From Gymnogyps californianus (lineage: Eukaryota > Chordata > Aves > Accipitriformes > Cathartidae), in contig NC_059485.1 of the NCBI RefSeq assembly GCF_018139145.2, positions 17,359,698 to 17,423,697 of the forward strand: a stretch of DNA of 64,000 nucleotides, in the 5' to 3' direction. Shown here piece by piece: positions 52,401-63,893 of the stretch. A program made the translations under genes and the position numbers. The notes beneath the pieces are model-generated. The model ran no database searches, was not told where the DNA came from, and saw nothing but the letters and a program-made list of their open reading frames with translations. How positions within the stretch are numbered: the stretch's first letter is position 1; each line of letters begins with the position of its first letter.

Positions 52401-53480
52401 CCTCCTCAGAGCCTCCCGCCCTTGGGGCTGACCCCCCCGCCGTCGGAGCAACCCCGGGGGCGACCATCCCGGGGGTGCCGGGGGGGGGTCCCAGCCCCCT
52501 TCCCTGCCCCCCGCAGACATTCGGGGTCACCAGACCGACAGCTGCCCACCCACGGGCACCCGGGACTGCGACCCCCCCCCCCCCGTTGTCGCCCAAATGT
52601 CCCGTGGGAGACGAGGGCAGCTGTTCCCTCCGGCTCTGGGCAGAGAGGACGGGGATAGCGGGAGGTTTCCAGTCCCGCGGGCTCAGCATCCTCGTCCACT
52701 CCCCGGCCTCGCAGCCGGCAGGGGACAGAAACCTTTGTGCGCAGGCAGCTGCCGGCGAGGGGAAGGGAAGAGAGGGCTGGATCTGAGCCCACCGGGCCCG
52801 GCCGCAGCATTGCCCACGCCCGCTGGAGCCCAGGTCTCCTTCCCCGCTGCCCCCCGGGGCCGTGACACTGGCGTGTGTACGGTGAGAGCAGACAGGACCT
52901 GACACATCCCCCTCGCCACGCAGCCTCGCTGCCGCGTCCTCCCACGCACCGCAGAGCCGAACCTCTCTGCCGACGAGCGTCGAGAAGCGCCAGCCCTCGG
53001 TAACGAAGGCAGGCGAGAAACGCGCTTGGCACAAATTGTTCTCCTCTCTCCCGAGAAAAGCTCCTGCCCTCAGCGCAGGCGGTGCGGTAGCGCAGCCGTC
53101 CTGGGCTCGGAAAGGCCTTTATTTCAGTTCTCCGGTTGCGTTTCACCCGCCGAGGCAGGAGAACAGGCCTCGGAAGGGAGCAGAAGACCCCCGAGCATGG
53201 AGCAGCGAGCCAACAACCCTGCCGCAGGGCAGCCGCTTCCTGAGGCCAGGCTGCCTCAGCCCCTCTGCAGGAGGGGGTGCGGGGGTCTGGCTGGGCCCGG
53301 CTCCCCCCCGGCCGGCCCACGGGGACAAGCTCTTCCTGACGAGGGTCCCACCTGCCTCTCCCTTCCCCTGGGTCTCCTCAGCACGGAGCTGGTGCCGTCC
53401 CTTGCCGGGCACAGTTACCCTGTAGGCACCGCTCCCGGTGCCTCCCCCCGAGGGCCGCCACGCCGGGGCTCTGCTAGGGG
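52401..53480. other. CORO7-DNAJA3 intergenic spacer
   Basis: About 1.1 kb between two divergent CpG-island promoters, with C homopolymers near 52571-52584. No gene is recognised. Its shortness suggests the two genes may share regulatory input. Confidence 0.6.
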
Positions 53481-53610
53481 TTGCCCTCCACGGCAGCAAG
53501 AATGCCGCGGCCACCCGCAGCGGCCCAGGCCCCGCCGCCCCCGCGGGCCGCCGCAGCCGAGGCCCGGGCCGACGCCGCCGCTCCACAGCAGCCGCGCCCG
53601 GCAGCGCCAC

Positions 53611-53622
53611 CGCGCACGCGCA
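53611..53622 (+). promoter_or_regulatory. NRF-1 site, perfect consensus
   Basis: CGCGCACGCGCA matches YGCGCAYGCGCR at every position, about 140 bp before the DNAJA3 start codon. NRF-1 controls many nuclear genes for mitochondrial proteins. Confidence 0.7.
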
Positions 53623-53654
53623 GCGACCGGGGCCCGGTACCGGCGCGAGGCTAC

Positions 53655-53666
53655 TGCGCAGGCGCG
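53655..53666 (+). promoter_or_regulatory. NRF-1-like site, one mismatch
   Basis: TGCGCAGGCGCG differs from the consensus only by G at the central pyrimidine. Confidence 0.45.
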
Positions 53667-53729
53667 CTGCGTCCTTTTCCCCCACCCTCCCCACCCCCCC
53701 CGCAGCGCGTGGCGTCGCGCGTCGCCGGC

Positions 53730-53741
53730 GGCGCAGGCGCA
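53730..53741 (+). promoter_or_regulatory. NRF-1-like site next to DNAJA3 start
   Basis: GGCGCAGGCGCA is a weaker third match, 21 bp before the start codon. It may overlap the transcription start itself. Confidence 0.35.
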
Positions 53742-53757
53742 GCGCTGCGCGCGGGGC

Positions 53758-53769
53758 CAAGATGGCGGC
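53758..53769 (+). promoter_or_regulatory. DNAJA3: TISU / YY1 element containing the start codon
   Basis: CAAGATGGCGGC matches the TISU consensus SAASATGGCGGC perfectly, with its ATG being the DNAJA3 start (53762). TISU elements bind YY1 in DNA and direct scanning-free initiation from very short 5' UTRs. The transcription start is therefore expected within about 5-30 nt upstream. Confidence 0.7.
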
Positions 53770-53957
53770 CGGGAGCTCCTCGCGCTGGCTCGGGGCGGCC
53801 GCCGCCGTCGCCGCCGCCAGGAGCCGCGGGCCGGGGGACGGGCGGCTGCCGCTCCTCTGGCTCGTCCGGGGGCTCAGCGGCCCGCCGCCTCCCGCCGCCG
53901 CCTCGGCCCGCGCCGCCCGCCGCCTCCTGCCGCTGTGCGCCGGGCTCTGCGCCGCGG
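53762..53957 (+). CDS. DNAJA3: DNAJA3 exon 1
   Basis: 65 codons plus one base, donor GTGAGC. Begins [10 protein letters not shown]; Arg- and Ala-rich with no acidic run, as expected of a mitochondrial targeting sequence. Confidence 0.93.
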
Positions 53958-56900
53958 GTGAGCGGGGCCGGGGGCGGCGGCGGTGGCGGCGGGGCCTCAG
54001 CGGGCCGGGGCGGGGGGCGGCGAGCCGCGGGCTGTCGCGTCGGGGCCGGGCGGAGGCCGGGCCCCTTCCCCCGGCCTTGTCCCGCCTCCTGCCCTTCGCC
54101 GCGCCGTCCCGACCCTCACCCCGGCCCCTCTGCCCTCCTCTCCCGCAGGGACGAAGCGCGCTGCCGCCGCCGCCGCCGCCTCCTTCCACAGCAGCGCGGC
54201 GGCCCGGGCCAAGGAGGACTACTACCAGGTGCTGGGGGTGCCCCGCACCGCCACCCAGAAGGAGATCAAGAAGGCCTACTACCAGGCACGTCCGACCGCG
54301 GGCCCCACCGGGGGGGGACTCTGCTGGGGCAGGTGGGCGACTGCCGGGCCGCGGCCCAGAGCCCGTAGCCAGATAGAGGAGCCGTAGCAGCCCGCAGCCT
54401 CTGTCGTATGGCAGAGAACGGAACCGCCTTTGAGATCCCTGTGTTTGGACCCGTTGGAGGCAAGGGGAGGTAGCGGTGGGAACGGTCAGCACAGCGGTCT
54501 GGGGATCTCTTCAAAAGCGTTGGTCTGCCTGCGCTGTCATCCCGGGTCTCCTTCCAGAAGGTCCTGGGATTGCTGAGAGAGTCAGGAGCAGCTTCTGTCA
54601 TTCCTTATATTGGGTTGATAACAGAAGATGAAGGCTTTTAGCTCCCTAAAATAGAGAGAGCGAATGCCAGGCTTTGCCTAATGTGTTTTTCCTGGCATGC
54701 GAGATATGCTGAAGTAAGTTACTTCTGTCTGTCTCTAACGGTTTGATTTTTGTTGTTTAGCTGGCAAAGAAATACCACCCTGACACAAATAAGGATGACC
54801 CTAAAGCTAAAGAGAAGTTCTCTCAGCTGGCAGAAGCCTACGAGGTAATATGCAGGATTTTATCGTGATGAAAAGGAGGAGAGATTGGAGGGTAGATGGG
54901 GGGAAACATTTCTTGTGTGCATTTCCTGTAGAACCATGGCTATTTTTTGATGTCTTGTGCTTCAGGTTTGAGTGCCTCCGTCCCAGTGGTGTCTCCAGGA
55001 AATTACTTAGCCCAAATCTCTGATTTAGCCGAATATGTTTTGGGCTCTTTCAATTTGTGCTCTTTCTTAGCAGCGAGTGACTGGCATGGATGCAGCGGTC
55101 ATTGCCGTGGAATTATTGGTCAGCTTAAATAAACAAACAAAAAAAACCTGTTGGCAGTTACTAGCTGTTTGAGACAGAGGTACCTTCCACTGTGCTGCAC
55201 CTCAGCCCCGTTTCTTCCTGCTCTTCAGCTTGTTCAGAAATGTTCTGGTGCTGCTTTTTGCTCTCGTGGGTTTTCAAATTTACCCCAGCGCTCTTATCAC
55301 CAGCTTTCACCCGATATATTAATGATAGACTATATAACGTAAGTTATTCTTGCTTATTAGAAATGAGTAAGATCTTGTCATCTTCCTGATGACGAGCTGA
55401 GAGATACCAGGGAAGAAGGAGCTTTTCAGTAATTCGTATGCTGCCGAGAGCTGGGATAGCCCTCCCGGTGACGAGAAGCTTTGAGAACGTGGGCTTGTGG
55501 CGATAATGCCAGTAGCCTTGAATTCTCCCGAGAGACGCCGCTCTGCAGGTACACGCTGTCCAGTTGCTCGGGATCCGTACAGCGTCCTGATGGCATCGTT
55601 CTTTTGCCTCAAAGGTATTAAGTGATGAAGTGAAGCGGAAACAATACGATGCCTACGGCACGGCTAGTTTTGATCCTGGCGCAGCAGGTGCCGGCGCTGG
55701 GCGGCAGTACTGGAGCAGTGGTCCATCGATTGATCCGGAAGAGCTTTTCAGAAAAATTTTCGGAGAGTTTTCGGGATCCCCTTTTGGCGATTTTCAGAAT
55801 GTCTTTGACCAGCCACAGGAGGTACGAAATGTGTTTTATTTTCTGAGTAATGAAATGAAAATGAGAAATGAAAACCACAAAAGCTGGAGAGGGACACTAG
55901 TCTGTCACAGATCGCTTCGGGAGCGAGCTTAAGCAATGAATTTGCTTCTGGGAATGTCAGCACGTGAGTGTCCCGTTGTATGGGTGGGAGAGTCACGTAT
56001 TTTTGGTAAGCTGTGTAGATACATCCTCCACACCTCCAGAAAGAGTATTTTTTGTGGACTTCAGCTACTTCAGCTGGTGTTAACTGACACCAGTCGGTGC
56101 TGCCAGACAATTCCATCATTGTAGAGGCATCTTTTCTGCTGTACGTTGATTTACATATGTCTGCTTTGATCTGTAATGCTAAAAACCACAAAATACCTTT
56201 TAACTATAAAGCAAGCCTTCCAGCGTTAGGTTTGCCTGCTTAATTGGCTTAATTTTGCAACTTAATTGGCTTACCTTTGCAGTGGAGCCCATAATAAAAC
56301 AAAACCTATGTCCTGTTCTTTGTACTGCAGCTAAATGCTCTTTTAGGTATTGACAGTGTTGATTCATGCGCTGCCTTCAGAAATGCTTGGTATTCAGTAC
56401 TTCTGGCTTTACTAAAAATGGCCTTTCTATTATAAACAGAATTTTGTGCAGTCATCTTTGCTGATGTAGAGTTTATTGAGGAAGAGCTTGGGATTCCTTG
56501 GGATCGAAAGGCTTCTCCCTCACCTCTTGCTGCATGCCCATGAAACAAAGCCTTCAGAAGTATTAAGAGTTTTCCTGAGGGCAGAAAAATGCTTGACTTC
56601 TATTTTTACTTCCTTCTTTTATGTTTTTAAATCTCGTTTCTGCTACACAACTGCTCATCAGACTGGTAGTCATCATTCCTGTAATGTTTGCTATCCTTCT
56701 GTACTGCTTTTTATTTATTTGAGACAGATTATTCTTCCTCAAGTGAGGCAGAACCCTTCTGAATCTGTTTCTTCCCTCCCTCTATTACCTGGATGTATTG
56801 TTTGATATTTGGCCTAAACCAATTTCAGTCTGCTTAAGACCCCATCGCCTGTCAGCTGGCGATTGATGTCCGTGTTTCCTGTACAGTATATCATGGAACT

Positions 56901-59900
56901 GACGTTCACCCAAGCTGCAAAAGGTGTTAACAAGGAGATTGTGGTGAACATCAATGACTCCTGCGAGCGATGCAATGGTAAAGGACACGAACCTGGTACC
57001 AAAGCGCAGCACTGTCACTACTGCAGTGGCACTGGCATGGTAAGTGCGTTTTAAGACACAGGTTCTGCTGTGCTTTTCGTTGTTGGGGCAAGTCAGTCTC
57101 TTCCACGGTGAAAAATTCTCACTACAGTCATCTGCTTATCTTGGGTGAAGCCAAGTTAATGTGGACTTGATGTTAATAGCCACTAGGAAGATTTTCTTTG
57201 TATTAAAGAAGTGCTCTGCCCAGCTAAAAGCACTAGCCTGCAGGGCTAGATCATCTGGTATCGTACATCCAGCAAACCATATTAACGATTCTGAAATTAC
57301 TTGGGCATTAAATGGGATACTTTGAATTGAGGGGTGGAGGGAGGAGGAAGGTGATGACAGCCTAAGGGTAATCATGAAGTAAGATGATGCATGTTACTTA
57401 CAGTAAGTTATGATCAAGCTTCAGGCTTTCAATTTCCACGCATCAAAATGGGTACCGGCAGTCCGTCTGTGACCAGAGTATCTCTCTGCGCAGAACAGGT
57501 GTAGTTGGTCGGAGGAGACTGCGAGCTCTTCCCACTGTTTCCTCATGTGCTTCAGTCTGGCGGGTGGCTTTCACAGTTCAGCCCATAGCTCAGTCTCCGT
57601 AACGTTTTCCTGGACGCTGGCAATAATTCACGCGAGTGGATTGTCCTTGGATTCCTCAAAATACAGATGTTTGTAGTTCCTTGTGAAACAGCACTGTAAG
57701 GAGCTTTGTTTCTGCTTGCACATTAAAGCCTAGAGATGGAAAGCGTTGTGTTGCCCTTCCCCTCGCCATGAGACACTTGCTCACAGCAGTGATGGTTTTC
57801 AGTGGAAATCAGAATGCGATGGCAATTGAATCTGATCCCGCTTCTCACGAGCAGCATCCTCTTTGGATTTCTGAGCCAGTTTTCCGCTCCACCCCTTGCT
57901 AAAGGATATCGCTGTCCTGTCAGGTTGCACGTGCAATTAGAGGGACTCAAATGTGCTGGGCCAGTCACTGGCAGTGTTTTGTGGAAGTGAAAAGTACCAT
58001 CTCGGGACTAAATATTTGTACGATCTGTGTTTTCTTCACTAGGAGACGATAAATACCGGCCCCTTTGTAATGCGATCTACGTGCCGACGATGCGGCGGTC
58101 GTGGTTCCATCATAACGACACCATGCGTAGTATGTCGAGGAACGGGGCAAACCAAACAAAAGAAGACAGTGATGGTTCCTGTGCCAGCTGGTTAGTCTTG
58201 TACTTGTGTGCTGCTCTCTGTTAAATAACTATAGTTATTTGCTTCCACTTGGCCAACAGCAAGGCACTTGCCTCCAAAGCACGGCTCTGTCCCTGCCAGG
58301 TACAAATGTGAGAGCAACGTAAGAAGTTTTGCTGCGGAGAAGTTATCTTAAGAAGAAAGCAGGCTGATAGCTTGGCAATTGAAAGGGCTAGTAATGAGAT
58401 GAACTTTCTGGCCGTGGACATAAATGTTTGCTTGCCCTTCCTGAGCTGAGGTTTTGGTTCTTGCATGGATCCTTCTAGGCAGGTTTTGAAGAGTGAAACT
58501 CTCGAAAGGTTTTGTTGCCTTGGGTCTTTCATTTGTCCTTGATGAAGCTTGGGGAGAGGGTGGGAATCTTGAAAGCCTTAGCTTGGCTCAGAACAGCGTG
58601 CTGATGGCCTTTCTCCCCAGAGAGGATAAAATGAGTGGTGGGGCTGAAGGCTTGCTTCTTTGAGACTGCCCTGGGTGAGCAGCCCGTAATTTTCCTGCAG
58701 CTTGTGGAGGCTGCCCGGTGTTCCTTAGTCTGATGCGTTTCCCAAAAGAATTCTGTAGGGATTGAAGGAAGTAATGAGCCTGCTTGGTGCATAGTGGTCA
58801 CCTCAGAGGTATAAACGTGTGCTGACATCTCCTTCCTTTGGCCACGGCTCCTGGGCTCCTCTGGAGAGTGTTACTGTGCTGCCTGCTGGTAGGCCTTGTG
58901 CCTCGTGCTCCTGCCTGTGTGGGTGCTGCTGTGGTGGCCGGCTTTTGGGGATGGCAAGAGTTGTAGGTATTCAAGTAACACGTGGATTAGAACGCAAAGT
59001 AACGTTCCCTCTTTTTTTTCTGACTGCAGGTGTTGAGGATGGGCAGACAGTTCGGATGCCCGTGGGGAAGAAAGAAATCTTCATTACGTTCAGGGTACGT
59101 ATCGTTATATTGTTGGCCGTTTTCAGTATTTAAGTTGGTCGCTTGTTCCCTTCGCAACTGCCTGGGAAGTGACTGACTGAATGGGGGACGGAGGAGGAAG
59201 AGCGAGTGATCCTTCGAAACAGCTGAGGTAACATGATCCACGTGAACTTTCTGAGATAGCAGGAGATCTGCATTGTAACAAGTGGTGTAACATTAATTTT
59301 GCTCATGAAGAATTGCGCTGCTTCGTCCAGGATGAGGCCCTTTTGTTAGCGTGCATCAAAATGCAGAGTAGGTTCTTGATGCCTTGAGTCTTTGACTTGG
59401 AAATGTGAAGGAGCTGTCTGCTTGCACGGGTGGGAGCACTGAGGAGGGCTGCGGGAACGCCTGCGAGAGGCTGGCTGGTGAAGTGTCCGCTTGCAGACAC
59501 ACGTTAAGTGCTGCTTAGCACATGTTTTGTAGCTGGGGCCTTCTTCTCCTGTAGGTATCCTGTCACGTGCGTCTCTGTCAAGGAGAAAGTTTTTTTCGGT
59601 GCCTTTTTTGTGGTGCAGGAGGATATAATTCTCTTCCAGCTTGTGAGGCCACTGCAAAGGTGCTTGCCTCCCTCTTCTCTTCTGGCTTTCCCCTGTTCAG
59701 GGTACTGGACAAGGCAGCATCTTCTCTGTCTCCACAGAATCATACTGACGCTGATAAATTAACAACAGGATTAGGGGAGGGAGTTGCTGAGACGGGAAGC
59801 AGGCGTCCTCTAAGCCTCTGGCTAATTATGGTTATGTGAAGATCTGTGTTTTTCTAAAAGACTGAACATTAACTTACACTTCTTAGCCGTGCAGTTTGTG

Positions 59901-62900
59901 GATGGTAAAGGGTCTGACTACAGCATTCTGATATGTTTTCTTCTGAGAACCTTCAAAGCAGTTTACCACGAGAACTTTGCGGTGGTGTGCTCACTTCTCT
60001 TTGGAACTGCCTGCCTTTTAGGTTCAGAAAAGTTCTGTGTTCAGAAGAAATGGAGCAGATATCCATTCGGACCTCCTTATTTCAATAGCACAGGCTGTTC
60101 TGGGAGGCACAGCCAGATGTCAAGGCTTGTACGAGACAATCAATATCGCAGTAAGTACCATTACGTGGAAGAGCTTGGGCATAAATCAGTGTGGGACAGC
60201 AGAGACTTCTCCTTTGCTGCAAAGGCGGTGCAAATCTCCTAAGTCTGCCAGTGTCGCGTTTCAGACTTCTTCAGGATTGAGCGTCAGGTAGTTTGTGACC
60301 TGCTTGGTCACCCCTCCTTTCCTGTCGCTGTGTAGGGACAGGGAAAGGAAGGGCCGGGTGGATTGCTGGACAAATCCCGTCCAAGGTCTACAGACCGTGC
60401 GGGGTTCTTTACTCGTTCCTTCAAAAGCTTTTCCGTCATTACTGACTTACCTTCTGAATGTGTCCAGATGCGTGAACGTACCAGATCTCTCCCATCCTAC
60501 TTTGAAGCTTGCTGGAGAAGTAGTTAATTTTTATAGACATGTAATTACTATATAAATGGTTAAACTAGAGTAATAAACATGCCACCTCTGTGTTCATAGA
60601 TACCCCCTGGTATTCAGCCAGACCAGAGAATTCGAATGAGTGGGAAAGGCATTCCCAAGGTTAACAGTTACGGCTACGGAGACCACTACATTCACATAAA
60701 GATAAAAGTTCCTCAGTAAGTAGAGCTAATACAAGTTTCTGTGAAATCTTGAACTTTTTGCAAAAAAACGTTGTTTTTTGCAATGTGAAAATTCCTGACT
60801 GCTTTATCAAGATCATTAATTTCTCACTCTGCTTTTAATTCTAATGTGAGGTAGACTTTTTTATTAATAATACCATTTGCAACCTAGCTCTAAAAATCCT
60901 AAACCCTGGAAACACGGCAGTACTTCTTCACCTGCGTATCTGCCTGGCTATCTATGATTCTGTCTGCATCCTGGTTACATAAATTCAGTGTTCTGGCTTA
61001 TAACGTGTCTGTGCTCTCACAGCTACAGCTCAAAGGAACTGAACTCCTTGGCAGTTGCTTTTCAGACTGCCTGGCCACCCTCGGCTCCTGTGGTGAAGGA
61101 AACTTTTTAGCTTGTATTGCTGCACTCGGCAAGGGAGTTCACTTCCTGAGGTCTCCCCCCCAGATGTGTGTTCTGTTGCAGCTCCACACCGTTCTTCTCA
61201 GCACTTCAAAATATTTTGGTTTTTCACTGCAGTTTGGTGAAATGCAGTGCATTGTATCTCTTCTCTTCCACTGGGGCTTATTCTTTATGGATTGCTCATT
61301 TTAAGAGCACCGTAGGGCTTCTCAGTGGATGCCAGGTGTATTCATCTTGTACTTCTAATAGCTGCCTCTCGTGCGTGCTGCTGGAGAAGGTTATGGAGGT
61401 CTGTAGATACATCTGTCCCTAAAGACGGCCGTAACCAACACCCCTGTCTTCGACCTGCAGGAGGCTGACGGATCGCCAGAGAGCCTTAATGATGAGCTAT
61501 GCCGAGGACGAGGCAGATGTGGACGGCACGGTGAATGGGGTCACAAACACCGCATCAGGTGAGCGGTGGGAGTTAGCGCTCCTTCCTCCTGGAGTTGGCG
61601 TGGGAGTGCAGAGCGCTTCCTGAGGGTTCCTGGGGAGGAAGGTGAGCCAAGGTCACCTTGAGACAGCGTGTCGGCACAACCTGCCGAGCGTCTTATATTG
61701 GGAATAGTTTTAGTATGATGTTAATAGGCTGTTGCACAAAGCAAGAAAGTAGCCTCTTCCCAGAAGGCTTTACTTGAATACTTACTGAGCAAATCTGTGC
61801 GTGAATAGAGAGCGGGCGTTGAGATACTCTGGGGTTCTGACAAGTTGTGGTGAGTCTCGCTGTGGTGATGAATGCCTTCTGCTCCCTGCTTCTGCCCCTC
61901 TGCCAGAAGTAACTTCTCTTAGTAGCAGAGGTAGAAAAAGAGAATGTGCTTCAGGCCAGTTTTCTGTGTGAGCTAATCCGTTGTGCTTCCGACTGCAGTG
62001 GGAATGTTTCTCCTTGAAAGCTGAAGGGGAGTACTGCTGTCAAGGCTGCTCTAAGCCATATTCTGTGCACGTGGGGGAACCTAGGATAGAAAAGTTCATT
62101 GGTGCCGAGTGTTGGCTCCAGTCAGTAGACCACGTCCAGCATGGTGGAGGGAGAGAAGCCAGCTGGGAGCTTTGTAAAGCTGCTCTTTCAGCTCCAGATT
62201 AAAATTTTTGATTCAGCACTTATGCATTTTAAGTTTCAGGGGTGAGGTACCTGGCATCAGTAGCAGCTAAAGGCGAAACATATGGTAGAACAGTAAGGCA
62301 AGAGCTTTGTCTTTTGCTACTGGAAAACAATTTTTTCTTATATTGGAACAATGAACTTCTTAAAGCCGGTTGGATTTCTTTTTATGCTTGAAACCAAAAA
62401 GGGCATTTATGACTGCGTACAGGTAGGCAAAGGGGAGAGTCTTTCAAAGCTGCTAAATGATCCCAGGAACTCAGGTCCTCTCTAGTAGACATGCCAAAGC
62501 CTGAGGAATATAGGCTGAAGTTCAGGATATTGGAAGGCAGTATCTGCCAAATACTTACCAATGTTATGTTTTATAGTGCTTCCATAACACAGAAGTTATG
62601 TCTTTTCTGCTGAGGGTAAGCATTAAGGGTCAGCCTTGGGGGGAAGGGACGAGATCTCTAAGCACAAAACTTTCATTCGAGCTTTTTAAAGGCATTTATG
62701 TGCCAAAGGGGGAAAAAAATGCTCTCCAAACTTGTTTTTTAAAAAGCAAACCTACCACTTTTTACCACAATTAAGCAGCAAGGTAGATTAAAACCACCAC
62801 CAGTAGTTTGCAGTACAGAGACAGGCTGTTGCTGAAAATGTGTCCTTGCTCCGGGAAGCAGAAATACCCTGCGTGGATGGAGGTGTGTTCTGCCGCAGGC

Positions 62901-63893
62901 CTCGGTATTTCATACCGTTGCATCAGCCTGAGCTCGGGAGTCAGCTGTGGGAGGACGGGGAGGACTGGACTTTGTGTTCTCTGTGCACAAAGAAAGCTTG
63001 AGGAGGATTTGGGGGTCTTGTTATTGACGGTTTTACTGTGGAAAAAGCAGATTAGCAAAGAGGTCTCCTTTGTTCTTGCTGTAGCCACTTCTGGAGGGAC
63101 AAACAACTTCTCAGGATCTGTTTATACAGGAAAATTATGCTCATTGCTGCCAGTAAGATTCCTTATCTGGACACTTGTTCTGAAATACTTGTAGCCTTTT
63201 CATTCTAGCCCGAGTTCGTTTTCTCCCTGATACTGTTTGTCTGAGCATTGCATGAGAATTACGTGAGGCAGGCTCTCGGTATGGTTTCACACTGCTTTGC
63301 TCTAAAGGGTCACACCACCACCATGAAACAGGAAGACAGATTGTTCCAGGGACCACCAATATAGCTTTTTTTTTTTTTTTTCCCCCTGTAAAGTCATGGC
63401 TGGCTGTGGTCAAGTAGACAACTTGTTTTTAGTGGCAGACTCTCAATTCCAAGTGCTCCTTTCCAAAGCCTGTGGGGTCCCTGACTCGACTGTGCAGCAC
63501 GAGAATTCCCTCGCCAGTTGGAGGGCTGGGGAGAGGGGAAGGGAATGGCGTTACCTGGGCTGATGGTTGTCTTTTCCGCTTCTGGGGTCCGGGCTCTCCA
63601 GTGCTTTTACTGCAAGTGGTCCAGTACTGTGGCTGGCTGCCAGATGCAGCCCTGTACGCGAGGATGCAGGCAAAACCAGCTGCCTTGACTTGACCATTCC
63701 CCGTCTAAAATAACCCTCTCGCTTCGTCAGGGGTGCTGGCTACTGGTGGGAGATGTATCTGACTGCAGCCCTTTGCTGTTTGTGTCCAGGTGGCAGGGCC
63801 ACGGCTAGCGCTGACGCAGGCGGGGATAGGCCTGAGGCTGAGGAGAACAAGGAGGGATTCCTTTCCAAACTTAAGAAAATGTTTAGCTCCTGA
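53762..63893 (+). CDS. DNAJA3: DnaJ homolog A3, mitochondrial (Tid1), complete long form
   Basis: Mitochondrial class A Hsp40 co-chaperone that stimulates matrix Hsp70. Eleven exons (53762-53957, 54149-54285, 54761-54844, 55615-55821, 56887-57039, 58043-58190, 59030-59094, 60022-60150, 60600-60715, 61461-61558, 63790-63893) total 1437 nt, or 478 residues plus stop, against 480 in human. In order: an Arg/Ala-rich targeting peptide (1-80); a J domain from KEDYY with HPD at 117-119; a G/F-type linker; four CXXCXGXG zinc motifs with cysteines 234, 237, 251, 254, 273, 276, 287 and 290; and the substrate-binding C-terminal domains ([23 protein letters not shown]). It ends KLKKMFSS as in the long isoform. 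All junctions are in phase. All introns are GT-AG except intron 2, which starts GC. No frameshift is seen and all key residues are present. Confidence 0.97.
54149..54285 (+). CDS. DNAJA3: DNAJA3 exon 2
   Basis: Acceptor CTCCCGCAG. Encodes GTKR, seven Ala from a GCC run (54161-54180), SFHSS, then [12 protein letters not shown] to KKAYYQ. The exon must end at CAG (54283-54285) for the frame to meet exon 3; the next bases are GCACGT. Confidence 0.93.
54761..54844 (+). CDS. DNAJA3: DNAJA3 exon 3 (HPD motif)
   Basis: Acceptor TGTTTAG, donor GTAATA. Encodes [13 protein letters not shown] to LAEAYE, including the J-domain HPD that triggers Hsp70 ATPase. Confidence 0.97.
55615..55821 (+). CDS. DNAJA3: DNAJA3 exon 4
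   Basis: Acceptor CCTCAAAG, donor GTACGA. End of the J domain ([15 protein letters not shown]) and Gly-rich linker, then [13 protein letters not shown] to FDQPQE. Confidence 0.97.
56887..57039 (+). CDS. DNAJA3: DNAJA3 exon 5 (zinc motifs 1 and 2)
   Basis: Acceptor CTGTACAG, donor GTAAGT. Carries CERCNGKG and CHYCSGTG. Confidence 0.97.
58043..58190 (+). CDS. DNAJA3: DNAJA3 exon 6 (zinc motifs 3 and 4)
   Basis: Acceptor TTCACTAG, donor GTTAGT. Carries CRRCGGRG and CVVCRGTG, then the start of the substrate-binding domain. Confidence 0.97.
59030..59094 (+). CDS. DNAJA3: DNAJA3 exon 7
   Basis: Acceptor TGACTGCAG, donor GTACGT. Encodes [19 protein letters not shown] to TFR. Confidence 0.96.
60022..60150 (+). 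CDS. DNAJA3: DNAJA3 exon 8
   Basis: Acceptor CCTTTTAG, donor GTAAGT. Encodes [18 protein letters not shown] to YETINIA. Confidence 0.96.
60600..60715 (+). CDS. DNAJA3: DNAJA3 exon 9
   Basis: Acceptor TTCATAG, donor GTAAGT. Encodes [13 protein letters not shown] to KIKVP and two bases of the next codon. Confidence 0.96.
61461..61558 (+). CDS. DNAJA3: DNAJA3 exon 10
   Basis: Acceptor GACCTGCAG, donor GTGAGC. Encodes [18 protein letters not shown] to NTAS. Confidence 0.95.
61559..63789 (+). other. DNAJA3: DNAJA3 intron 10
   Basis: 2.2 kb intron with a T run near 63367-63382. No separate gene is seen. A short stretch near 62998-63030 weakly resembles avian CR1 LINE coding sequence but is too short to call. 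Confidence 0.8.
63790..63893 (+). CDS. DNAJA3: DNAJA3 exon 11, long-isoform C-terminus
   Basis: Acceptor TGTGTCCAG, stop TGA at 63891-63893. Encodes [12 protein letters not shown] to [13 protein letters not shown] consensus donor (GAG then GTAGGA, 63907) lies 13 nt after the stop, so this exon is probably followed by a further exon, as in mammals. Confidence 0.94.

Larger units (their letters stand above)
53481..54350 (+). promoter_or_regulatory. DNAJA3: CpG-island promoter of DNAJA3
   Basis: Very CpG-dense region covering the upstream sequence, exons 1 and 2 and intron 1. No TATA box is present. NRF-1-type motifs and a TISU element inside it fit a constitutive mitochondrial-gene promoter. 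Confidence 0.8.

Noticed and set aside
50843..53034. 647-codon plus-strand and 533-codon minus-strand frames over the CORO7 promoter
   Set aside because: GC-rich, compositionally biased, overlapping each other and the true CORO7 exon 1 in a conflicting layout; no domain is seen.
62998..63030. Stretch reading EEDLGVL, like avian CR1 reverse transcriptase
   Set aside because: Too short and it diverges at once. A RepeatMasker run would decide; a CR1 hit over more than 80 bp would support it.
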